DNA of 64,000 nt, taken from the NCBI GenBank assembly GCA_015039315.1, contig WIDE01000001.1, positions 1,139,282-1,203,281 of the forward strand. The letters are read 5' to 3'. The position numbers and the translations under genes were made by a program. Below the pieces are notes generated by a model that saw only the letters and a list, made by a program, of their open reading frames with translations, ran no database searches and was not told where the DNA came from. Of the stretch, positions 13,638 to 22,039 are shown piece after piece (within the stretch, counting starts at the first letter, position 1; every line of letters begins with the position of its first letter). Origin of the DNA: Clavulina sp. PMI_390. Taxonomy: Eukaryota; Basidiomycota; Agaricomycetes; Cantharellales; Hydnaceae.

Positions 13638-15266
13638 ATGAAGCCCTTCACTCGCCAGTTTCCTCTGGAACTGACGGCAGAAATCGTCTCTCAGATGGAA
13701 CGAAAAGAACTCCTCGCTTTCTCATTAGTGAACAAGCTCTACAATGATGAAGCGAATCGAGTCCTGTGGCGCACAGCGCACATCGCGTTTGATGCGGACA
13801 CCAGAACACTCGTCCCCGCTGCAAAGGCCATCCGGCGAGATGCATCGCGTGCACGCCATATTCGAACCCTCGTTATCGCACCCAAGCGTGTCTTTGACTC
13901 GAAGCGGCGACGTCGGCCATCCTATTCCGCGTCCAGTACAACTCGCGCTATATCACCTTCTGGCCAACTATCAACCACGATATCTGATCATCGTCATCCT
14001 GACCTCGATGCCGACACCGCCTGGCGCAAATCTCAGGTGCAAAACATGTACGTGCCTGAAGAAGTTCCCCTCTGGACCTGGAAGCTTGTAATGGCCGTCA
14101 TCCGCGATCTCCCGCTTCTGGAACACCTCGAAGTGCGCGATGAGCCATATTCGTGGATGGGCCAGGTTGCATGGCATGTCCCGCTGGTTGAACGCCTACT
14201 GGAGCTCAGCGTTACCAGCCCTAAAGCTTTAACAGGGCTGAAAGAATTCACGACAAGCATTCCGCTTCAGAATAGGATCTCGCTGTTCCTGTCTCGATGT
14301 CCTCAGCTTGAGAGGATTGTCTTACATCGGTTCTACCCAGGGAACGATGATTTGAATGACAATCTCCCCAGTAACACGAATGCTGTAGTCGTCCCCCATT
14401 CCCCACCACAAAACTCCTCTCTCCTGCCCTCCTCACAAGTTTCAATACCTTCCTCAAGCACCTCCACAATCCCCTTCCAGCACCTCAAACATATCACAGG
14501 CCCCATCGACTTTGTCTCCCTCACAATCCCTGGCCACCCTCTCACACATATCCACACGAACCTCGGAGGTGCTCTCGCAGCCGAGTCCCTCTCTCTCGCA
14601 CTCGTCAAAAGTACGGCCGACTGCCTCGAATCTCTCACTATATCATCCATCTTCTCATCGGGCGGACACCCGATCGTCCCTGCACTCGAGCGGCTCGCAC
14701 GCGTGCCCGTGCGCAAGTTGCGCGTCAAGTATCTCATTTCCAGCACGAGTCTCATGCGGAGTCTGGGAGGAGGAGAAACAGGAGCCTCAAGAAGCTCAGA
14801 GTTGTGGAGTACGCAGATGGCCCGCGCGCTTTCTACTTTCCCTGCGCTCGAGACGTTCCAGTGCGATTTCACGGTCTCTGCCCCTCGCCCGCTGGCCGGC
14901 GTTATCTCTCAGGAAGAGCAGGACGAGTTGGATGAGAATCTCGGTACCACCGTTATGAGACGGGAGCACGTAGAACCTGCGCGCGTGCGCGAGAGGATCA
15001 TTGCATGGGGGAGGATGGGTTTCGCTTCACCCCAGGTGCCGATGGGAAGCCCTGCCGCCTCAACGGCTGCTACAGATGCTGATGGTTCACTGAGGAGAGT
15101 AGAGCTCAACTTCAAGCTCCCTCTAGCTCCTCAATCCAGTTCGCGGAGTGGGGCAGCACTCCGTACCATCATGACAAGCGCTGGCGCAAGCGTGGTCAGG
15201 ATGAGCTTTGTGAGAGAAGCAGGAGGTGACTGGCAAATTGAGGTGCCAGCAGCAGCATCATCATAA
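13638..15266 (+). CDS. F-box-like protein
   Basis: A single long open frame of 542 codons. The N-terminus (F-P-L-E-L-T-A-E-I-V, then L-L-A-F-S-L-V-N-K-L-Y-N, then V-L-W-R) follows the F-box pattern common in agaricomycetes. These proteins usually bind Skp1 and present targets to an SCF ubiquitin ligase. The rest is leucine-rich without clear repeats and has a Ser/Pro-rich loop around residues 240-280. The frame stays open upstream of the ATG (Q-V-D-I-D-A-A just before it). An upstream exon starting at 13307 or 13331 could join through an intron near 13469-13536, which would add about 60-70 residues. The target is unknown. Confidence 0.7.
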   Translation: MKPFTRQFPLELTAEIVSQMERKELLAFSLVNKLYNDEANRVLWRTAHIAFDADTRTLVPAAKAIRRDASRARHIRTLVIAPKRVFDSKRRRRPSYSASSTTRAISPSGQLSTTISDHRHPDLDADTAWRKSQVQNMYVPEEVPLWTWKLVMAVIRDLPLLEHLEVRDEPYSWMGQVAWHVPLVERLLELSVTSPKALTGLKEFTTSIPLQNRISLFLSRCPQLERIVLHRFYPGNDDLNDNLPSNTNAVVVPHSPPQNSSLLPSSQVSIPSSSTSTIPFQHLKHITGPIDFVSLTIPGHPLTHIHTNLGGALAAESLSLALVKSTADCLESLTISSIFSSGGHPIVPALERLARVPVRKLRVKYLISSTSLMRSLGGGETGASRSSELWSTQMARALSTFPALETFQCDFTVSAPRPLAGVISQEEQDELDENLGTTVMRREHVEPARVRERIIAWGRMGFASPQVPMGSPAASTAATDADGSLRRVELNFKLPLAPQSSSRSGAALRTIMTSAGASVVRMSFVREAGGDWQIEVPAAASS

Positions 15267-15731
15267 CCGCATCTCCCCATCGGAGTGAAAAGTCCGTTCG
15301 CTTTCCCTTGCTCTCATATTGGATAATGTGTTTCTTGCCTTATGGTTTTCAGGACACGTATTCTTCAATGCATCTGGTCTCAATGCGAATTGGAATGAGC
15401 GCTTCTACTATATGAATCGGCCGTTTGTTCGCCGAACTCACTAATATGACTTTTATTCCGGCAGAATCTGCAGAGCGTGAAAATTAACGATCTTTGCATG
15501 TCTGTCCTCTAGCCATGCTCTGCGATTGAATGCCCAGCGTCCGAGAATCCCCATGCATGATGTCCACCTTTTCATCACCTCAAGCCGCCGTAGACCTTAA
15601 TCCCCCAGATTCTCCGACAACTGTGTTCCTGGTGGCTGGTCTCTCGCCCCCTTGGTGACTACTCCTGGGCTCTTACATTCCGCCCTCTTTATTCTGACCT
15701 GGCAGCAAGTACCCGATACTCCTTCTGCCCT
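15267..15731. other. Intergenic before the CBM1 array
   Basis: 3' flank of the F-box-like gene and upstream region of the first CBM1-only gene. Nothing coding was seen. Confidence 0.5.
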
Positions 15732-15743
15732 GCATAAATACCA
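15732..15743 (+). promoter_or_regulatory. Shared TATA-type core, CBM1 gene A
   Basis: GCATAAATACCA, 59 bases before the ATG of gene A. The identical 12-mer stands 53-69 bases before four other members of the array. Confidence 0.7.
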
Positions 15744-15790
15744 TGCATACTTTCGATTTCTCCTCACCGTCGAGCCTCAGGTAAACGAAG

Positions 15791-16152
15791 ATGAAGATCA
15801 CAATCATTGCTGCTGTGGCCGTCTTGGCAGGCTCGTCCGTTGTGGGAGCCATTCCGATTTATGGGCAATGTAAGAATGTTCTATCTTCATGCTAGACCTT
15901 GATTTTCCAATGACTTTTCTCCGGGCAGGTGGAGGTTTGGGATTCATCGGGTCTACCACATGCGATGGGGATTTAGTCTGTGTTGTGGAAAATGAGTGGT
16001 TCTTCCAATGTACGTGGGCATTCGGCACGACTCTACGCAATCTGATAGAATGGCTCATATCGGTCCGCGCAGGTCTTCCTTACTCTGATGGAGAAACTAC
16101 TACCAGTGGCGATTCTTCTACGACAGTTGCGTATGACTATTATCGGAAATGA
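15791..16152 (+). CDS. Small secreted CBM1-only protein, copy A
   Basis: Three exons, 15791-15869, 15929-16009 and 16073-16152, giving 79 residues. Residues 1-20 are a typical signal peptide ending S-S-V-V-G-A. The next segment reads I-Y-G-Q-C-G-G-L-G-F-I-G, then T-T-C, V-C and N-E-W-F-F-Q-C, the four-cysteine frame of a fungal family 1 carbohydrate-binding module (CBM1). These modules bind cellulose, and sometimes chitin, through three flat aromatic residues, here F, W and F. The 26-residue tail starts L-P-Y-S-D-G-E-T-T and ends Y-D-Y-Y-R-K. No enzyme domain follows. Both introns split the first and last CBM1 Cys codons (T|GT). Secretion and cellulose binding are family knowledge; any wider role is unknown. 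Confidence 0.85.
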
Positions 16153-16457
16153 AGATCTCAGGGACGCTGGTGATCTACATCCCGATGCTTGCTGTCAACC
16201 TCGTCCTACAGCCTATACAAGCACTCTCAATAAATCAAGCTTCGCTAATTTGCTTGTCTTCTTGTGTCCACTTTCCAGTCCTCCTACATGAGCTCTTCGT
16301 CCTCCAGATGGGTTAATGACCCCATATGGCCGGCGAGCAATCTCTCATCCCGATTGACTCTCTGATTCCCACCAGCTTGTCAAGAGGTTGCCGTTGATTT
16401 CATGTCCCAATCACGCTCGTCAGTCCCAAAATAGCCCGCTGAATCTGCTACTACCGA

Positions 16458-16469
16458 GCATAAATACCA
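16458..16469 (+). promoter_or_regulatory. Shared TATA-type core, CBM1 gene B
   Basis: GCATAAATACCA, 65 bases before the ATG of gene B. The bases before it (C-T-A-C-C-G-A) also match copy F. Confidence 0.7.
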
Positions 16470-16522
16470 AGGTGACCTTTCGATCCCTCAGCACGCGAAA
16501 CCAAGCTTCCAACAGAACAAAG

Positions 16523-16902
16523 ATGAAGAGCACTATTCTGGCCGTCGTAGCTGCATCTGTGGGTGTTACAACTGCCGTGGGTGTCTATGGACAGTGTAAG
16601 CCTTGTGGCAATTTCTTTCACGAATTTGACCCACCTACCTCCTCTCTCACTATCTAGGCGGGGGAGAAGGTTGGACAGGCGACACGACTTGTGATGGAGG
16701 CCTGGCTTGCGTTATCCATAATCAGTATTACTTCCAATGTACGTCAATGCTCAGCAACTTGACTCGATCGCATCCACGTTGATAAATACGTCTCGACTGA
16801 CCCAGTATCCAATTGGATCCAGGCCTTCCTTATATGAGTGGCGAGTCAACTGCAGGCTCCGGATATGCGACAACCGTCGCGTACGGCTACTACAGGCGTT
16901 GA
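16523..16902 (+). CDS. Small secreted CBM1-only protein, copy B
   Basis: Three exons: 16523-16595, 16658-16738 and 16823-16902 (77 residues). Signal peptide M-K-S-T-I-L-A-V-V, then V-Y-G-Q-C-G-G-E-G-W-T-G, D-T-T-C, A-C and N-Q-Y-Y-F-Q-C. This member has the most canonical binding face (W, Y, Y). The tail runs L-P-Y-M-S-G-E-S-T to Y-G-Y-Y-R-R. Intron positions and phases match copy A exactly. It would be exported and should bind cellulose by itself; no catalytic part is present. Confidence 0.85.
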
Positions 16903-16960
16903 GAATAGTGCCAAGACTAATAACTTGTGGAACTGGTGTTCCTTCAAGCTCCTTGGGTCC

Positions 16961-17145
16961 GTCACATGTGATGGGATTCAGTCTGCATTGTTGAAAATTA
17001 GTGGTTCTTCCAATGTGCGCGGGCACTCAGGGTCTCTCTACGTAACCTGATAGAGCGGCTCATATGCGTATATGCAGGTCTTCTGTACTCTGATGGAGAA
17101 ACTACTGCAAGCGGCGACTCTTCCATGACAGTTGCGTCTGACTAA
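16961..17145 (+). pseudogene. CBM1-only pseudogene, copy C
   Basis: A broken copy closest to gene A. It has the second half of the CBM1 exon (G-S-V-T-C-D-G, then a shifted frame, then the donor-side TCTTCCAATGT) and a good third exon (17084-17145) reading L-L-Y-S-D-G-E-T-T-A-S-G-D-S-S. The tail stops early after V-A-S-D. Small deletions break the frame in the CBM1 exon, and no signal-peptide exon or TATA core lies upstream. It is a relic of a duplication. Confidence 0.7.
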
Positions 17146-17450
17146 CATCATAAAGAGACTGGTTATTGGTATTCTGTCCAATGCTTGCCGTCAGCCTTGT
17201 TCTACAACGTGTACAAGCATGCACGAGAAATCAAGTTTCGCAAATGGGTTTCCTCCTGTATGCTGCTTGTCGTCCTCCTGCATAATCTGCTTATCATTCG
17301 GATCGGCCAATAACTCCATATGGACAGCGAACAATCTCTCATTCCGTTTCGCTTCCGGATTCACATACGCTTGCCAAGACTTTTCCCTTAATCTATGTCG
17401 TAATCACGCTCGTCAATCCTCAGATAATCCGATGAATTCGACAATGTCTT

Positions 17451-17462
17451 GCATAAATACCA
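17451..17462 (+). promoter_or_regulatory. Shared TATA-type core, CBM1 gene D
   Basis: GCATAAATACCA, 64 bases before the ATG of gene D. Confidence 0.7.
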
Positions 17463-17514
17463 TTGTGGCCTTCAATCTCTCCACACACGAAGTCAAGCCT
17501 CAGGCAGAAGAAAG

Positions 17515-17893
17515 ATGAAGACCACTATTCTTGCCATTGTGGCCGCTTTGATGGGTGTTGCGGGTGCCGTGCCTCTCTATGGACAGTGTGAGTCTTTCAA
17601 AGTTTAGATAACAAACTTGACCTGACTGTTACCTCTTTCACTATATAGGCGGAGGAGCAGAGTTCCCGGGCCCCACAACTTGCGACGACGGCCTGGCTTG
17701 TGTTGTCCATAATCCGTGGTACTTCCAATGTACGTCAATACTCAGGGACCAAACCGAATCACATCCGGATTTCAAATTATTGCTTGACTGAACCCCTATC
17801 CAATCGGATTCAGGCCTTCCTTATGCTGACGGCGAAACAACTGCTCCCCCCGATTTCACGACAACCGTCGGGTATAGCTACTACAGGCAGTGA
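17515..17893 (+). CDS. Small secreted CBM1-only protein, copy D
   Basis: Three exons: 17515-17587, 17649-17729 and 17814-17893 (77 residues). Signal peptide, then L-Y-G-Q-C-G-G-A-E-F-P-G, P-T-T-C, A-C and N-P-W-Y-F-Q-C, tail L-P-Y-A-D-G-E-T-T to Y-S-Y-Y-R-Q. The usual G-W/Y at the first aromatic position is replaced by E-F, so the binding face keeps an aromatic but adds an acid. All four Cys and both split-Cys introns are kept. Confidence 0.85.
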
Positions 17894-18778
17894 GAATGGT
17901 AGCAAGGGCTCATGACTCGTCCAACTGTTGTTCCTTCAACCTCCTTCACGACATGTACACCTTCGAAACATTGGTTTATGGCTGGCCAAGTCAATTGGCA
18001 TTAAATGTGAAAATCTATAGAATCAGCCGGTGGAATCTAAACGGCGCCCGATAACTCTCCAGCTAACCTAACAAATAGGGCGTCGCCTCTTAGCACCCAG
18101 TATCTTTCTGTTCCATCCAGCCTCAATATTGTGGATCCTTTCGATCCGTCGTTCTACAAAGCGCTGGACACCACCTTATGGTCGAGATTGTAATCCTTAC
18201 TCGTGTGATCGCGTCAAAAGCCCTTTTTCTGTGACACTATTCCGATGAGTAGGGTAAGATAATCCTAGGTTCATCTCGTATATTGGCTGTCTCACGAAAC
18301 CTCCTCCAGGCTGGCATCACGCCTTTCTTGGTTTCAGGATATGTGATGGAGTTTTATCCTCTTTTGGTGAATCTGGTGAATCCTTGCATATGGCTACCCT
18401 GTATTTCACCCTCGCAAGTGTCACCAATCAGCATTTCTAATTTGGCTCAGTTTTCTCTGATCCTGATGGGTAACGACACTCGCGACTGCCCCCTGCAAAA
18501 TCGATGCGGATATGCTAGTGCATAGCACATCATCTTGCCCTAACCTCGGCCCTACTCTATAACTTGTCCGTCAAACTGCCGACCCTGCCGTAAGGGTTCT
18601 CTCATCTTACCCCCAACCCTGTTTATCCTGAAAATGCCGGCTCCATGTGAATCGCGAGTACATTCTTCTCAGATTGATCCTTGGGATTTCCGTGTGCTTG
18701 CCAAGACTTTGCCGTTAATCCTACACCGGAATTATGCTTGGCGGTCCTTAGAAATTCCGATGAATCCACTGCTACCGT
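17894..18778 (+). pseudogene. Spacer with a CBM1-gene relic
   Basis: Between copies D and E. The part at about 18290-18510 resembles an eroded copy: an AG-ending acceptor and G-G-I-like bases, then TGTGATGGAG as in the T-C-D-G codons, and later TTTTCTCTGATCCTGATGGG, like the start of exon 3. The frame is broken throughout. The same spacer sequence, including CAATCAGCATTTCTAATTTG, recurs between copies E and F with few changes, so spacer and gene were duplicated together. Confidence 0.45.
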
Positions 18779-18790
18779 GCATAAATACCA
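18779..18790 (+). promoter_or_regulatory. Shared TATA-type core, CBM1 gene E
   Basis: GCATAAATACCA, 69 bases before the ATG of gene E. Confidence 0.7.
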
Positions 18791-18847
18791 TGGTGCTCTT
18801 TCAGTCCCTAAGTGTCCGGGGTCAAACCTGAATCAAGCAGACGAAAG

Positions 18848-19227
18848 ATGAAGATCACCGTTCTTTCCGTCGTGGCCACGTTCGTAGGCGTTACAAGCGC
18901 CGTGCCAATCTATGGACAGTGTGAGTCTTCCAACAATTCATGTCACAAACTTGACCTACCTTTCACCTCTTTCACTGTGTAGGTGGTGGGATTGGATGGA
19001 CAGGCCCTACGACGTGCAATGGGGACCTGGCTTGCGTTGTCAATAATCCGTGGTGGTTCCAATGTATGTCAATGCTTTATGACCAAACTAGATCATATCC
19101 ACAGTTCATAGTATAACTTAACTGACCTTCCGTTCGATCGAATTTAGGCCTTCCTTATGCTGAGGGTGAAACCACAGCCGGTCCTGGATTTACGACGACC
19201 ATGGAGTACAACTACTACAAGCAATGA
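18848..19227 (+). CDS. Small secreted CBM1-only protein, copy E
   Basis: Three exons: 18848-18920, 18983-19063 and 19148-19227 (77 residues). Signal peptide, I-Y-G-Q-C-G-G-I-G-W-T-G, P-T-T-C, A-C and N-N-P-W-W-F-Q-C, tail L-P-Y-A-E-G-E-T-T to Y-N-Y-Y-K-Q. The binding face is W, W, W-type and keeps the N and Q that usually hydrogen-bond to the glucan. It should be one of the best cellulose binders in the array. Intron sites are as in the other copies. Confidence 0.86.
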
Positions 19228-20009
19228 AATTGGAGCAAAGTAATCCAGCCAACTATTGCTCTTCGACATGTTGGTTCACGGTTGACCAAGACAACTGCTA
19301 CTGCTGATAAAAAGTTTATAGACTCAATCAGTAGCATCTAGATGATGTCTGATGACGCCTCAACCAACATAATGGTTAGAACAGGGCTGTTTAGCATCTA
19401 AGTTATTTCTGCGTCATTTCACAAGTACGTATCATTCTTGTTTCTATATGGTAAGTGATTTTGTCGCTTCACAAAGCGATGGACCCCAAAGTATGATCTA
19501 TATTGTGATCCTTGCTCGTGCGGTCCGTCAGAAACCTCTTCTGCTGTTACAGTATCGCACTCAAATTTGTGAACATATCTCATGATTTACCTCGTACATT
19601 TGTTTCCCGACGAAACTTCTCTGCTTGGGCCGGCAATTCGTCTTTCTTAGTCCCACAATATATTACGGAGTACCGGTGACTCTGGCGGCTCTTTGGGTGC
19701 GACCACCCTGCTTGGCCCTCGCATGCATCAGCAATCAGCATTCCTAATTTGGCTCAGGTTTCTCAGACTCTCATACGGAACGACGCCAGCCGCTGATCCC
19801 CCAGATTTCTTATCCTGCACCATGGGTTCTCTCATCACAGCCCTCCTTTTATCCTGGACATGGCATGGAAACTCCATATGGGTTGCGAGCAGACTCTTAT
19901 TACGTTTGTCCTTGGGATCTATGTGCGCTTGCCAAGACTTTACGCTTGATACTGTGTTGGAATCATACTCATCGGTCCTTGAATAATCCGACGAATCAGC
20001 CGCTACCGA
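19228..20009 (+). pseudogene. Spacer with a second CBM1-gene relic
   Basis: Between copies E and F. About 19605-19800 aligns by eye with the relic in the D-E spacer (ACGAAAC.., TTTCTTAGT, CAATCAGCATTCCTAATTTG), but it is even more eroded. The block just upstream of the TATA core also matches the same place before copies B and E. No intact frame remains. Confidence 0.4.
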
Positions 20010-20021
20010 GCATAAATACCA
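20010..20021 (+). promoter_or_regulatory. Shared TATA-type core, CBM1 gene F
   Basis: GCATAAATACCA, 53 bases before the ATG of gene F. Confidence 0.7.
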
Positions 20022-20062
20022 TCATAGTCTGTCGATCTCCCCCTCCATAATTTCAAAGAAAC

Positions 20063-20452
20063 ATGAAGGTTGCCACAATCGCTGCTGCTACCTTAGTTCT
20101 TGCAGGCTCCTCTATCGTGGGTGCCGTTCCTATTTATGGACAGTGTAAGCCCAATTTTGTCCAATTTTTCATTCCTCGGGCCTCAGTTGAAGTTCCTTCC
20201 ATTGGATAGGTGGAGGGATAGGATGGATAGGTGATACGACGTGTGATGGGAGCCTGGTTTGTGTCATCCATAGCGAGTGGTACTATCAATGTAAGCCAGC
20301 GTTCTATAGTCGACCAAACCTGTATCCACTATATTATGCAACCCGACTGATACCCCGTCCAATCGGGTTCAGGCCTTCCCTACACCGACGGCGAAACAAC
20401 TGTCAGCTATGCGCCTACGTCCAGCGCCGAGTATAGCTACTGGAGGAAGTGA
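20063..20452 (+). CDS. Small secreted CBM1-only protein, copy F
   Basis: Three exons: 20063-20144, 20210-20290 and 20373-20452 (80 residues). Signal peptide close to that of copy A (V-L-A-G-S-S-I-V-G-A), then I-Y-G-Q-C-G-G-I-G-W-I-G, D-T-T-C, V-C and H-S-E-W-Y-Y-Q-C, tail L-P-Y-T-D-G-E-T-T to Y-S-Y-W-R-K. The asparagine before the last two aromatics is a serine here, a change at a usual ligand position. Both introns are kept. Confidence 0.85.
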
Positions 20453-20944
20453 GAATTGTGGCGAGACTACGTGGCTTATCTTATTTTCCCTTCGCTCCAC
20501 CCTGGGACCTGTGGCGCCAGCGAGAGATTCCTTCAGGATGTGTCAAAACTAGTGGCTAGCTTGCGAAAATCTATCATAACCAAACAACATCCGATAAGTG
20601 TCCGCGACCGGCTGCGCTCGATACACATTCCTTGAGGATAAATGAATTCTCAAACTTAAGGGCTTCCGAACTCAATACCCAAATAGACACTGCTCTCGCC
20701 CACGGAAACGAAGGAACGGAAGATGAAAACATGTATCTTCACTATGAATAGCATATCTACGGTGAGCTCCACACCGATCGATGGCGAGTTTATCTTATTA
20801 GCTGAATGGACTGCCGAGTTTTTTTTACGTAGGTAGATCAAGGAACCCGCGTGAATATCCCATGCGCGCAGCATGCAGCACTTCGCAGACTCTATAAGAG
20901 AGCTTGAGAAGCAGACCTCTGTTCACAGCAAAACAGTAAGAAGG
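20453..20944. other. Spacer between copies F and G
   Basis: 3' flank with partial likeness to the 3' flanks of D and E (GAAAATCTAT, then C-A-T-C-C-G-A-T-A-A). No coding sequence was seen. TCTATAAGAG at 20889 may serve as the TATA core of copy G. The shared 12-mer is absent here. Confidence 0.4.
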
Positions 20945-21266
20945 ATGAAAATTACTATTATTCTTGTCGCCGCCGTTTGGGGAAGTATAATTTCTGTGAC
21001 TGCGGCGCCTGTTGATGTCTATCCGGAATGTCAGTTTTACTCGATGGCAGAACTTCTCCCCAATGCTAAATCATTTCTATGCCGATTTTACAAGGTCGAA
21101 ATGTTGACTTGAGATGGACGGGCCCGACAACGTGCAGCGACGAGGCTTGTCTAGCCCACCGTGCGTGGTGGTTCCGATGTACGTCGAGGCTCTCTCCATC
21201 CGGAGAGATAACTGAGTCGGGCTTCGTACCGTTTTGGATCTAGGCACAAGCGCCGATACTTCTTAA
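20945..21266 (+). pseudogene. Degenerate CBM1-only gene, copy G
   Basis: Exon 1 (20945-21029) is an intact signal peptide (M-K-I-T-I-I-L-V-A-A) ending V-Y-P-E before the split Cys. Exon 2 (21095-21178) is open but altered: the C-G-G-x-G-W start is C-R-N-V-D-L-R-W, then T-G-P-T-T-C and R-A-W-W-F-R-C, with two codons gained and one lost and with N and Q ligands replaced by R. Exon 3 (from 21244) stops after seven codons, yet a shifted frame just beyond still spells an M-Q-Y-N-Y tail. The core promoter also differs. It is most likely a decaying copy, though a short product of about 64 residues is possible. Confidence 0.6.
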
Positions 21267-21646
21267 TTAAATTAACTAGCATGCAGTATAACTACCACAC
21301 ACTGTAGAGAACTATGAGCAGTCATTCATTTGAGGGATGTTTGATGTTAGAACCTCCGTATGGTTTCATTCTTTTTTTTGATCATTCGTTTGGATTAGCG
21401 CTCAGAGTGATCGGCGGCTCTCGCGTCCCCGCAAGTCCATGACTGCACATCATTACCTCTTCCCATCCAACGCTCTTGCCGTTTCCTCATTCCTTGCGCT
21501 AGCCATCGATGTCTCTCATGCTGGTGATATCTCCCTGAAATCCCCGACATCGGCGCGGGTTCTGCGCCTCTGGCCTATAAGTATGAGGGAAGCTTAGCTC
21601 CTAATCCTCCTCACAAACTTCGAACCTCCCATTCCAAGTGCTAAAG

Positions 21647-22039
21647 ATGAAGTTGTCTGCTATTTTTGGAGCCGTCGCGATTGCTGTCGTGGCCAGCGCC
21701 CAGACAACGACAGTCGGACTTCCTGAGTATGCTCAGTGTGAGTATTCCACTCAAAGGATGGGTTTTGTAGGTTTGGCTATGTCAACACTCATGATTTCCT
21801 GATGTACTAGGTGGAGGACTGGGCTTCACTGGCGCGACGGTTTGCCAAGATCCCTATGCATGTGTTGTCCTGAACGTATGGTATTCTCAATGTGGGTGTC
21901 CACTCTGCTCCCTGTACTACACAGGTTTCCTGAATACCCGCTTAATTTGTGCCCGTACTGGTCTCCTTCACTAGGCCAAGTCTACGTTGCAGGAGAAACG
22001 ACTACTCCTCTGTCGGGTGGGGAGTACTATAGGAAATAA
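21647..22039 (+). CDS. Small secreted CBM1-only protein, copy H
   Basis: Three exons: 21647-21737, 21811-21891 and 21975-22039 (78 residues). Signal peptide M-K-L-S-A-I-F-G, a longer spacer ([10 protein letters not shown]), then [17 protein letters not shown] and N-V-W-Y-S-Q-C, tail V-Y-V-A-G-E-T-T-T ending E-Y-Y-R-K. It is the most divergent intact copy, and its Y-S-Q-C end is closest to classic cellulase CBM1s. Introns again split the first and last Cys codons. A TATAAG at about 21575 lies 72 bases before the ATG in place of the shared 12-mer. Confidence 0.84.

Noticed and set aside
15791..22039. CRISPR-like or simple tandem repeat explanation of the array
   Set aside because: The repeated units are intron-containing genes with conserved splice sites and signal peptides, in a eukaryotic genome.
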